Shown here piece after piece: positions 37,701 to 48,363 of a stretch of 64,000 bases of DNA; position 1 is the stretch's first letter; the number at the start of each line of letters is the position of its first letter. The stretch comes from Argopecten irradians (Eukaryota; Mollusca; Bivalvia; Pectinida; Pectinidae). The position numbers and the translations under genes are program-made. The DNA is taken from positions 39,323,996 through 39,387,995 of the forward strand of contig NC_091143.1 in NCBI RefSeq assembly GCF_041381155.1, given 5' to 3'. Under the pieces are notes generated by a model that was not told the DNA's origin, ran no database searches, and saw only the letters and a list, made by a program, of their open reading frames with translations.

Positions 37701-40700
37701 AGTACATTTAACAGCAACCCACTAACGATTGAAAAAATATCTATTACCGGTAAATTATATGTTAATAAAAAATCTACAACATACTTTGTACCAATATTTG
37801 ATAATCGGAAAGGACATTGCCACTGATTATTTATTATAAATGATCGATAATTGGCCCATCACTATGATATTGTGATATATTTCAAAAACCATCAAACCCC
37901 ATCATTGGTAAGTCTATCTGGTATATTGTTGACATAAATATGTACTTATCTTGACACTATCTAAACTGCTTTAGGTTAATGCACTAATGAATTTGGACAT
38001 TAAAAATAACTGACAATTATTAATCTTAATAATTTCTTTCTGATAAAAGTTTACATTTTTCAAGCAGTCCAAAATGTGTGCCATGTAAATGATCATGAGC
38101 ATAAGGCAGAAACATGCAGCGAGTGGTAAAAGACCTTTACAAACTGACTAGCATTGCCACTTTAGAACAAATTCAATTTCAAGAACAACTCTGTTGAAAC
38201 TTACCGGTGTGGACGGAAATCGCTGGTCAAGTAAGAAAAAGCTGTAATCAGTTGCGACAAAGTGATGAAACTCGGACGCTGCAGACTGTGTGAACATGTA
38301 TATTCTCTCTCCTGTCATCACCATCGAACTGGGTAAGGCAAACAAGTCAACACCAGGCTTACAGGGACTTCTCTACAACATACAGGGACAAATAAATCAA
38401 ACAGATCAATGCCAGGCTGACAGGGACTTCTCTACAACATACAGGGGACAAACAGGTCAACACCAGGCTGACAGGGATTTCCCTACAACATACAGGGGAC
38501 AAACAGATCAACACCAGACTTACAAGGACTTCTCTACAACATACAGGGGACAAACAGATCAACACCAGACTTACAAGGACTCCCCTACAACATGCAGGGG
38601 ACAAACAGATCAACACCAGACCTACAAGGACTCCTCTACAACATACAGGGGACAAACATTTGATACAAACACACTTCTGTATGATTCTACTATCACACTT
38701 ATAAAGTTGTTGAAATCTGTCTAAAATAAAAGAATGTTCCACATGAAGATGTACCATTCCTAGATGCCTAACCGAAGAGTTGACAAAACATGACTGTCAT
38801 GAATAAAGAAATTGTTTTCATCATGTTCAACACATCAATATTGTAAATGATTAATATTTGAATGGCCTGGTTCACAGAAAAGCTTACCCTGACATCAAAC
38901 AGTTGTACAACAGTTGGATCAGCAGCAACCACTTCACGAGGATGTGCACCAAACTCAGCTCGTCGCCATGGTAACGTACATAAAAACCTTGTGGGTCGGT
39001 CTTCTATCAATACTGATGGACTGTAACATTAAAACAAAGTGATATTGTGTTTTACTTACAGGAGGACCATATGGTAGCCTTTGACTTAACATGTAAATCT
39101 ATCCTCTTTAAATAAAGTTTATTATCATTATCATTATTATTGAGTGAGAATTCAATAAACAGAAATATATAAGATAGATAAAGTATGTCAGTAAGATTCC
39201 TGTCATAGACATATACAGTGGACCCTCGATAATCCGGACACCTTCGTTCCCAGCCTAAACCGCCGGATTATGAGTTTTCCGGACTGCCGAATCCTGTGTT
39301 CTTAGTCAATTAAATTGTCAATTACAAGTTACTCCCCTTTACCTTGTAATCCATGATAGGCTTTTATGTTATATATGTGTATTATAATAAATACTTCATT
39401 TGTTATGTTTTAAAAGTGTTGTTTTTTTTTATATTATTACATTAATAATATTAAATAGACGTATTTCTTTTTCAAAATACAAAACCAAAAGCCATCGTTA
39501 ATTTTGTACTATGTATGCATATAGCTACGTATCCCACTCATGATCTGTCGTACGGCAAATTATGTTTCAAAATGCCTAACCAAGCATCAATATCATGTAC
39601 ATTCTTAGCATAGAAAAACTATGATAACAAATAGTTATGAACATTTCAAGAACTAATATAATTGTTATTTTGTATATTGTGTCTTTTTATTGACCATTTC
39701 CACAAGTCTTTGCTTTCTGACTCACAGACGTGTGTAACAATCACGCGCCCGGGCCCATTCACGTCTAACTTCGTGCACAATGTCAAACACGTGTAAATGG
39801 CATGTGCCGTAGCCTTTATATCTGATTCACATACATTTAAAATACTTATTATTATTCTGAGTATTATCTTTGGAGGAGAATCCGACACTCAGAGCGATAT
39901 ATTCTGCATGCGAAACCAGTAAGGTATAGATCTACAGCATATGTACCCGTATTTTAAGCTCAAACTGCATGTTTAAAAGCGTGTGGCTAAAAATATATTG
40001 CGTATCTCAATTACAACACTGAAGTTTGATCTCCGTGAACCGTTACATGACTGCATGTACCTGTGTGAAAGGTGTTCAGGTAAACACCCGTGGCTATGAC
40101 CTGGCAACCGTCGTTATGACAACACACACTAGTGTCAAAAGGTAGTGTGTATTGACTGTAGCTGGCCTTAGATTTTCTTGGCACATCGCAACAACAAATT
40201 GTCCAGATTATTGCCCAAATTTTTTAACGAAAATTACATTCCGTTCTCAAAATGGAGTTCCAGATTCTGAATCCGAATTTCCGGGCTCAAATAAGTGAGT
40301 ATAAATAACGTTATGGAAATCCGTTCCCTGACATTTCCGTCCGGATTGTGAGATTTCCGGACTATCGGCGTCCGGATTATCGCGGGTCCATTGTAGATTC
40401 ATGTTTACTGTACAATAATTTACTCTAAAACAATACTCTATCTATAGTTGTTATATTTTGTGGGTGCAAATTTTTGAGATTTTTTGTTTGGAACTTATTT
40501 GTTGTGATTTATTTTCGCGAACTTTCTTTGTAATCTTTGATATATATATATATTTATTCATACGACAGACTGTAAGATGTAAAAGTTTAAAACTACCATT
40601 TTGATCAATTTTGTAAGGTATCAAAATTTCTTGAAATTGAATGAATTTGTTAATTTAGCGATATTAAAAAAAATGAATATCAGCAAATATACAGTAACAA

Positions 40701-43700
40701 TTTTAGAGCCACATGGGAACATTTTCTAGGTGTTAAAAACTGTTGGTTGGTGATTTTTACCCATGAACTCAATTTTTCTCCACCACAAAATCTTGATATG
40801 TATGTTGTAAAGCAAGACTTTCAATAGTTACAGTTTCACAGTACATTTATATATAAAAGAGAGAATTTATTATGGGTAAGGTTATCTACAGGGACTTATA
40901 CATGTATCTACAGATATATATTCTGTGTCTCACCTTTGATCAGAAGACCATAGATACACAGCACCGGTTGTCGTGGAAACCAAACACTCCCCTGGGATAT
41001 ATTTACTGTAAAAAAATATACCGGTTATCTCATATTAACATGCACAGCACAAGTAGCATTTAACCAAGGCAGGTTTCCGAAGAGTAAAAACAAATATTAC
41101 TACAAATAATTGTTGATTATTGTTTCCAATGAATAACATCACAAGGAAACACAAATCTAAATTTGGAATACCGTCATAAATCATGATCTTGATGCTGGTT
41201 GATAGACTTGTGAATGAAGAAAGTATGTGCACCATAATTATGAAGTAAAAATGTCACATGTAAAATGTATTCAAAATAAAGATGAATCATCAAGGAGACC
41301 CAACCTGCCTACCTGAGACAAACAGAGGTTGGTTGTCCCTGCTGTGACCCAACCTGCCTACCTGAGACAAACAGAGGTTGGTTGTCCCTGCTGTGACCCA
41401 CCCTGCCTACCTGAAACAAACAGAGGTTGGTTGTCTCTGCTGTGACCCACCCTGCCTACCTGAGACAAACAGAGGTTGGTTGTCCCTGCTGTGACCCACC
41501 CTGCCTTTCTGAGACAAACAGAGGCTGGTTGTCCCTGCTGTGACCCACCTGCCTACCTGAAACAAACAGAGGTTGGTTGTCTCTGCTGTGACCCACCCTG
41601 CCTACCTGAAACAAACAGAGGTTGGTTGTCTCTGCTGTGACCCACCTGCCTACCTAAGACAAACAGAGGTTGGTTGTCCCTGCTGTGACCCACCCTGCCT
41701 TCCTGAGGCAAATAGAGGTTGGTTGTCCCTGCTGTGACCCAACCTGCCTACCTGAGACAAACAGAGGTTGGTTGTCCCTGCTGTGACCCACCCTGCCTAC
41801 CTGAAACAAACAGAGGTTGGTTGTCTCTGCTGTGACCCACCCTGCCTACCTGAGACAAACAGACCTTGGTTGCCCCAGCTGTGACCCACCCTGCCTACCT
41901 GAGACAAACGGGGTTGGTTGTCCCTGCAGTGACCCACCCTGCCTACCTGAGACAAACAGAGGTTGGTTGTCCCTGCTCTGCAGTGAAGGTTGCCGCAGCT
42001 ACAGACTTAAATTTCCTACCCTCACGTCTGTTACTGTAAAGTCTACATGAGTTGAGACCTCTGGCAGCTATGTGTTCTGTGGACCAAAAACAAACAAGTC
42101 TCAATACTGTCTTTTTAATACAAACCATTATTGAAAATATATGTAAAAATGTCCTAAGAAATGTAGGCATTTGCCACAATATTTCTCAAAAGAAATATGA
42201 CAATTCTATGCACAATCTTCTTTAAAGGAAACAATGTAAGTACCGTATTCGACCCAACAAGCGCCAAGGGCGTATACAAATTACAAAGAATGAAAAGGTG
42301 CTAATAGAACGAAATTGTATTGCAAATCTATACATTTTTGTGTAGTTTTGGTCTTAATCTATGCCTGGGCAATTGAAATTGAGGCCTCAAAAAGGGGGAG
42401 GGGCGCTTATAGGGACATGACCGCTTATTAGGTCGAATACGGTAAATCATTTCAATACTAACTAATTCTAACTAACTGTATTAATAAAGAAAACATTGCC
42501 TACAAAAATGTGTCCTGGTACTTATTTTAACGTGATGATAATTGGAACCTATCTCATTACGTCCCTTTATTTGATGCTGTTAGGCGGCACCGCCTACTTT
42601 TAGTAGTTCCAGTTAGGACGGCAATGTAAACAAGGACATTCCGCATCGTACACATCATATGTCAAGTCTATTATATTGATGTTTTCCGTTCGACTGAATT
42701 ATTAAATCTTATTTTGATCCTGTCACACAGAATTGTTTTGAGATCATTCATTGGAAGAAAATCAAGAAATCATACAGAAATTTGTATCTACGTATCTACT
42801 GATCAAATATCAGAAGAGATTTTTTTGCCTTTTTTTTGATGATCTATTTGAGTATTGTGACTGTGTAATAAAGCAATAAGTTATTAGAGAATTACATGTA
42901 CATAGATATACTGACCTTGACCTGACACACATCTGGCCGTCACCTCTCTAACTGGCCAGTCCTCTATCAACTTATCCTGCTGGCCCAGTCGCAATGTCAA
43001 TTCCTTTTGGTCAATCTTCACATGTGAGATTCCTTATAACTGTTAAGTTAAATTTTCTCTGGTTCTAACTGTATACATAAGGCACAGAGGGCCTGTATTG
43101 CTCACCTGGCATGTTAAGACAAAGCTAGCAATGTTTGATATTGGAATACAAGTCGTTAAATTAAGTCAATAACTCAACGATATTGCTAAAAGGTTACAGG
43201 TGAGAATGTTGAAGTTGTGCTACAAGTTCAAATTCCATGTGGGGCAGCTGCCAGATACTAACCGCTGGTCTCAGGAACTTCGGCTTTTCTCAATCATTAA
43301 ACCTGGCACATCCTTAAATAACCCAGATTGTTAATAGGGCGTTAAACTAATCCAACTTAACCAACAACAAAAATGAATCCTGTTGCAATTTTGTCCGAGT
43401 TAAACTCTTGACGATGTTAGATTGTGTAACTGTATTAATGTGATTAGTTTAAGTTTATCTGTTATGTATAGAAGGATACTGAGTTGAGAGAGGTTGTTAC
43501 CAGCTGCTGACACAAGGCGAACATCTGTGGTTTCATCTGATGTCCCCACTAGACAAGAAATACACCCACCAGCATACTCAGAGTTTGTTTTCTGGAAAGA
43601 AAAATAATGTTCTTGCTTATTTTGCTATTGTAAAAATTACTAGTTCAGTAAAATGTTAATGTAAGAAATCAATTAAAGGTTAAGAATATGTCATAAGATA

Positions 43701-46522
43701 AAATCATCCATTGTCTTATAGATGTACATGTACATGTATATCAAAAAATTTCATATGAAAAAAAATTAAGAGGTATATCCTGCAGTATATAGAGTATACA
43801 TCTGTTTATCTAATAATTTAACTAAACATTACAATATTTATTTGAAACAGAAAATCGTTCATTATTACAATTTAATGTAATTTTAGGCATCTTTTTAAAT
43901 ATCTTCAGAATATCATCTTATATCGTTATAAATAATTCAAAGGTAAACGACATGAAAATTATTTATAAGATATTGTCATCACGAAACATCCCATGATTGT
44001 AATATCATTCAACAAAATATTGCAATCTTGACTGGGTACATACTATCCATTTTTTTTTTTTAACTTTTATTGCTTGGCTAAATCTATAACCAGTAACCAG
44101 AGATAAAGTCCATGGAATTGATTCCTTAAGTATCTTGTTTAGACACTATTCACATGTACATGCATATAAATTCTTATCTTGGCCAAGTTCAAAAATAATT
44201 TTAGTTGTTATTTTTTTCGTTGATGGTAACTTGATAAAAAGGTTTTGGGTAAGCGCAGGTTCTAATGAGTGAGCAGTAGAAGTCACTATCACATACAACA
44301 TACAATTTTAACCATAGCAACATTATTGCTATCAGGAAAAACTAAAATCAGACTAACTCTGCTTGTAACTATAGTTAGGCCAAATTAAAAAAAAAAAATT
44401 TCGGTAACACCCTTTAAAAATGGGTCAGTAGGTAGAGATTTTTTTTTTTTTTTAAATATTTTTTCTCTTGGTCCGTTTCTTGCAGTGAAAAACTGAAATA
44501 GGCTTTATTCAACCTTATGTAAACCATGGATTTGATTCCCACAGGATTGTTGGTGTCTGAAATTGACAGACTTTGTACCAAAATTCCTGATTTTGTGCAA
44601 AACTAAACAAAATTTAGGTTGTTATTTGTTTGCTTGAGGACAAAACTGATAAAAAAATTTTTAAGTAGACACTGATTTTATAGGGTCGGTCGGGTTACCG
44701 GAAACAATTTTTTTATATATGGCCTTATTACATAGTACATGTGAAGGAATACTGAAACACACTTACAGGAATGTCAGAAAGTTCACGAAACTTCCCATAC
44801 TGTTCAGCTAGCCTCTGTAGAAGATGTAAGTCCTTACACTGTTTCCTTGTCCGTTTTAAACTGTAGTTTCTTATACGTTTCTTGGCATTCTCAGACAAGG
44901 TATCATGCTAAATATAGAACAAATGTTTGTTATCTGACATAATGACATGATGTTTTTTACATATCTTACAGATACAATTATTGCATAAAGAGTCTTTCTC
45001 TTCTCCCAGTAAATAAAAACAAACACCTCATTTAACTCATTAATAAATATCATATTTGGCATCTCCCCTTCGTTTTAAAGCTATTATCGGACAAACCATA
45101 CATTTGGAAAGATACTCAAGTCAAAGTATGCATCGTATGAAGTTATGAACAACTAGAAATATCCCACCACTACCCCTACCCACCCCTCCCCATCAAAGTT
45201 ACACACAACAGAAAGCAACACATATTTATCCTCCACTCCCCGTTCCATCGCTTACGTTAAAGATGCTCCACCGCCGACAGATCATAAATGATACTCATCA
45301 TTTGACCATCAGTTAGGGTTTAAACGTGTAACACAACAGACCATTTATTTTACTTTTGGTGCATGCATAATCAGTACTTCATTCCACAGTGGAAATAGTA
45401 CCAAAGAATTTTTTCGGGATCCAATCGACAATTTTTAATATTTTTATCTTGAAGTAAAATGGGAAGCTCAAACTTTACAATGGTGGTAATGGTGTTAAGT
45501 AAGTAACTTTTTTAAATACTAACTTGTCTGCTCCTGTTTTTGTCAGAGCAAAAATATGGTTTGTCAGCTGTGGAGCATCTTTAAATAATTTTAAACGGTA
45601 CATCCTTAAATTAATAATTATACATTCTCTTACTATTTGTTCTAATAGTTCTATTATTATCTTTATGTTATGTGAATGGGCAAATTTCTTCAAAATTTGA
45701 CAGGATTTTATCTGTCCACACTGTTGAAATAATTTCTTTGCCCCTAACTAACTGCACATATTACAAATCTAGAGGTACTTAGACTCTCCTGTTATGAGTA
45801 CTTACTTCGAAGCTGTAATGGTTTATAAGTCTCTTGAAATTTGCAGCTTCTTCCTGTACCTTTAATACATCTTTCATGAGATCACATGTGTTATTGGCAT
45901 CCACATCTGAAATGAAAAATGAAAGTGCAGGTAAGCTGGATTAATGCTTATTTCCTCAAATTAAGAATTAAAGACAACAAGAATTGATGCTACAACAATT
46001 GCTCATCTAATATGTAGAGAAATTGGAGGAAGGATCGAGAATGATCAATGTACATGTACAATGCACGTTGTCATAATTTACAATTTTTCATTGACTTACA
46101 ATTAATTATCATGAAAAAATCCACCCTGAAGACACATTTTGGCTCTTTGAAATAAAAGACTAGAAGAGTCCATTATGAAATTTCAGGGGTAAATGAGTTA
46201 AATCATTACATCATTATGAATTTGTTTTTCTGTGTTCCTAAAACCAAGTTATAATCATTAAAGCCATATTGTTATCAATGTGATTCATTGCATTTTCATG
46301 CATACTTTCTGGTGAAGAAGATAGTGGTAGTGTTGGACGTTTCGCACACAAATAATCTCCCTTTCTCAGAAAGCCTTCTGGAACCTTTTGACAAACTGCT
46401 TCATTCTTCTGTCCACGCTGTTGAACATCGACGAAACCATGGGAACCATACTCATAAAACACCTCATGTCTCTTTGTTACCTGAGCAGATGGGTTTGGAA
46501 AGTTGGCTTCAGGGAAGTCCAT
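25722..46522 (-). CDS. TAF1C: TAF1C, RNA polymerase I SL1/TIF-IB subunit, 16 coding exons
   Basis: Orthologue of TAF1C (TAF-I 110), which with TBP and other TAF1 subunits selects rDNA promoters for RNA polymerase I in the nucleolus. Coding exons, 5' to 3': 46306-46522, 45806-45906, 44767-44907, 43501-43591, 42922-43032, 41947-42076, 40934-41005, 38888-39020, 38626-38720, 38205-38328, 37266-37417, 33671-33794, 33075-33294, 29227-29375, 28198-28422, 25722-26414. Phases agree at every junction and sum to 2778 nt, or 925 aa (human 869). Matches recalled from human TAF1C are the N-terminal MDFP, PGECLVSTTTGAVYLW (exon 7), TLPWRRAEFGAHPR (exon 8), GERIYMFTQ and YSFFLLDQRFP (exon 10), HSLLLIGSQGP (exon 11), GEIFYQ (exon 13) and a basic C-terminus ending near AKKLKM. 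Exon 16 is acidic and low in complexity, with a PRKRKRR nuclear-signal-like cluster near 818-824. An acceptor 3 nt before the ATG implies a non-coding first exon. A short exon between exons 10 and 11 may be missing. Exon 9 is the least certain. Confidence 0.9.
26420..27225. repeat. Dispersed bivalve-type repeat with internal duplication
   Basis: Two diverged halves share 'ttcacaatttttgta(a/g)agg', 'tttctatc(t/g)atg' and 'tttgattctacca'. The right end reads 'aggtcacttgagactttgtc' then 'tcaggtgaccta', a small inverted terminus. It lies in TAF1C intron 15. The class is not known; no coding frame. Confidence 0.6.
27619..27802. mobile_element. 185-bp palindromic MITE, copy 4
   Basis: Same ends and CRE-like core as the other copies. 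TA precedes the left end (27617-27618) and TG follows the right end, so one target base has mutated. In TAF1C intron 15. Confidence 0.85.
28491..28564. repeat. Short hairpin, 28-nt arms
   Basis: cagtgtgatatgaatgttta plus tttaccca (28491-28518) pairs with 28537-28564 around an 18-nt loop with about one mismatch. In TAF1C intron 14, 69 nt upstream of exon 15. Confidence 0.85.
28820..28917. repeat. Near-perfect 98-bp palindrome
   Basis: 48-nt arms (28820-28867 and 28870-28917) meet at a 2-nt centre and hold only a few mismatches. The left arm begins tcgttggagacccacaggtg. In TAF1C intron 14. Confidence 0.9.
29607..32870 (+). repeat. 31/36-bp minisatellite in TAF1C intron 13, about 90-100 units
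   Basis: Two unit lengths alternate: 31 bp (ggtcagattgtacaggattt + attttgtccca) and 36 bp with an extra 'tcatt'-type insertion (…atttcattttgtctca). 29.6-30.1 kb and 31.74-32.6 kb favour 31-bp 'ccca' units; the middle is dominated by 36-bp 'ctca' units arranged in longer blocks. Units after about 32620 are degenerate. On the TAF1C sense strand every intact unit reads AATAAATCCTGTACAATC. Open frames over the array follow the repeat and are not genes. Confidence 0.97.
33800..37182 (+). repeat. 25-bp satellite filling TAF1C intron 11, about 135 copies
   Basis: The unit is acaacacaacagatccacaa + tgtat (25 bp). Starts at 34141 and 34166 fix the period. The main variant changes agatcc to aggtcc; rare units have gtccatgatgtaac. 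At the left edge the array runs straight into the 3' splice site of TAF1C exon 12; at the right edge it ends about 85 nt inside the intron 11 donor. The unit has no stop codon in any of six frames, which explains the very long frames on both strands. Confidence 0.97.
38329..38660 (-). repeat. 51-bp tandem repeat forming TAF1C intron 9
   Basis: About 6-7 units, each with the sequence cctgtatgttgtagagaagt (exon 9 end) followed by ccttGTAAGTctggtgttga (5' splice site and intron start). The first unit overlaps the exon 9 end; the last runs into the acceptor of exon 10. The period is 51 nt in the complete units. Confidence 0.9.
39216..40393. mobile_element. Pogo/Tigger-like non-autonomous element, 1178 bp
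   Basis: Left end CAGTGGACCCTCGATAATCC; the right end read inward is CAATGGACCCGCGATAATCC. Inverted ends are about 27 bp, with TA on both sides (39214-39215, 40394-40395). Subterminal 'ggattgtgag(t)tttcc' motifs recur. No transposase frame is present. In TAF1C intron 7. Confidence 0.85.
41295..41975 (-). repeat. 49-bp tandem repeat built on TAF1C exon 6 donor, 14 copies
   Basis: Each unit reads gggacaaccaacctctgttt + gtctcag (end of exon 6) then GTAGGCAGGgtgggtcac (donor and intron start). The copy nearest 41975 is the genuine exon end; 13 more follow downstream in intron 6. Variation is light (gtctcag/gtttcag), so the array is young or homogenised. Confidence 0.93.
42243..42442. mobile_element. 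200-bp MITE with CCGTATTCGACC ends
   Basis: Left CCGTATTCGACCCAACAAGC, right GCTTATTAGGTCGAATACGG, flanked by TA on both sides. Non-coding. A degraded relative of the right end may be at about 57510-57552 ('gtgtcgaatatggtta'). In TAF1C intron 5. Confidence 0.85.
43070..43125 (-). repeat. Fragment of the 56.3-kb repeat family
   Basis: The minus strand reads ccaggtgagcaatacaggcc then ctctgtgcc, matching the right end at about 57260-57282 ('caggtgagtgatacaggccctctg'-like). An isolated end fragment in TAF1C intron 4. Confidence 0.6.
43190..43376 (+). mobile_element. tRNA-headed SINE with mollusc-type tail
   Basis: A B-box-like caagttcaaattcc, a central 'gtggggcagctgccagatac', a 'cctggcacatcctta' tract and the tail 'ttaatagggcgttaaac'. 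The same central and tail blocks occur reversed at 53.5, 58.3 and 58.7 kb. In TAF1C intron 4. Confidence 0.7.
44375..44727. mobile_element. MITE with 'gaccgacc' core, copy 2
   Basis: Ends ttaggccaaatt and atatggcctta, with 'tatagggtcggtcgggttac' near the right end. A diverged relative of 17634-17862. In TAF1C intron 3. Confidence 0.5.
45261..45580. mobile_element. TTAA-type MITE (AGATGCTCC family), copy 4
   Basis: The cleanest copy: TTAA on both sides (45257-45260 and 45581-45584), left AGATGCTCCACCGCCGACAG, right TGTCAGCTGTGGAGCATCT. In TAF1C intron 2. Confidence 0.88.
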
Positions 46523-46525
46523 ATT

Positions 46526-48363
46526 ACTGTAAAAAAAATTGAGATCTTAATCTTAAACCTGATAAAGCCACTTCAACATCATCAAAACAAGTGTTAATTA
46601 TCCAATATTTTGATGTTTCATGCTTCACATTTTGGTATATTTAATTAAATTCAAATTTAATTGACATCACTATTACATCTACCAAAGCACATGATCATTG
46701 ATCAAGTATTACAGCGATCATGTACAAGTTCACGAAGCAAACTCTTGTGGCAAAGGTTGTCTCAGTTCATCTATGTAAATCATCCATATACATAAGTAGA
46801 GTTGTACAACTTTCTGATTCTGAAGTCAAAACAAGATCCATGGTAGTGTTGCATAAGACTGTATTCGAAATCACATTCTCATTTGATCACAAAATACATT
46901 GTATACAGTACACTTTCAAAAATTCATTATGAAAACATCAGTGAAACTTTCAAAGGGAATTGTTAACATAATGTTGCATTACATTTATACATTTCAAGTC
47001 CTAAATCTTATTTTAAAACCCATTTAATATGACATTACCGCTTCGGAAATTTCCACCAGGCAACAAAAATTATGTTAGGCCTAATGACGTTTCTTAATTG
47101 CACGCTTTCTTAATTGTGACAAGGTAGACAGGCAGAGATGTACGTTGTAGCATATACTAGATCATTGTTGGTGATTGAGATATAAATATAAGGATGTAGC
47201 TCGTTCTGGTGTGAATTAAAACCCTGGACTTTGTAACACTCGCCAAGAGTGAGAAGCTCATGGTAAAGCCTAAGAATAGTTGATGGTGGGTTTAACCGTA
47301 ATTTAATGGAAGGATTCGTGTCTGTCTCTTTACATTACTAAACACCACGCGAGACGCCTATGAACCGGGAATAAAAACCGTTTTTCTCAACAAATACTTG
47401 TCTTATCGAGTCAAACGAAACACCATTGTAAAGTTTATTAAATTTCACGACGTTTATAACTTGCTTTAAAGACGGAATGTTTAGGGGATATGTCTTAAAT
47501 TTTCGTTAAAAAAAAATCGACAGCTCATGAAATGACAGCACCGCTTCAGAAAGTAAGACGGTAACCCTCGCACCCGCAAGCTACATCAAAGGCTGCGCCG
47601 GCGGATATCAAAGGAAAATCAGTCGTCGCCCAACGTCACGGTCAGTGCACAAACACAAAAGCGCCTGCCTTGGACTTCCCCAAAACCCAGTGTGACTTAT
47701 CCTTCTCATATACGTCCTTGGTGGGTTTAACCGTAATTTAATGGTTGAATCGTATACATGTACAAATATTAACAAGTAAGGCTCTGCAGGCTGTACATAA
47801 GCAGAAATATAGGCAGGTTTAGCGGACTAAAGGCTCTCTAGATAGGCTAAAGAGATAAAAGTCATCACAATATTATCAGAGCAAATATAAGTACTATTAG
47901 AGCAAATATAAGTAAGGCACAGACTGACATTATGTGTCAGGTGACTTGGTAATCGTTACAATTAAATATACGAAAAGAAAACATACGTAAACAAATCCAC
48001 ATGTTGGAGGAAATCAGCTCAATCTAAACCGGAAACGGAGATATAGTGCATAAACTATTAAACGGCAGGGGCGAGGAAACATCCGGACAATCATTACATT
48101 ATTTTTTATTACTGTATGTGCTTGTTAAAATCCAGAATAATGTCAGTTGTGATATGTTTTTGTATTTGTATGAATACAATACTTGTTGGCTAAATCTATG
48201 TTGACATCTAATCTATTTATTTATATGAAAAATATTTAATTTCATATCCGGAAACATTTTCACGACTTGGATAAAAATTAGTCATATTCACTAAGTTCCG
48301 AAATAGGAAACGAGGGAATTTGATTCTTCCAGTTTACGATCAAAGTCGGTATACCACCCACAG
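46526..48363. promoter_or_regulatory. TAF1C/ANAPC11 head-to-head interval
   Basis: About 1.8 kb separate the divergent start codons of TAF1C and ANAPC11. The most GC-rich part is 47.53-47.70 kb (ctgcgccggcggatat and neighbours), the likeliest core of a shared promoter and non-coding first exons. A 25-bp direct repeat (ggtgggtttaaccgtaattt + aatgg) occurs at 47285-47309 and 47720-47744, with a partial third copy near 48410. No TATA box is called. Confidence 0.4.

Noticed and set aside
38359-38757. 132-codon minus frame over the 51-bp repeat as a continuous exon
   Set aside because: It is out of frame with exon 9 as supported by the acceptor at 38721 and by phase with exons 8 and 10. Its repeats are exon-end/donor copies.
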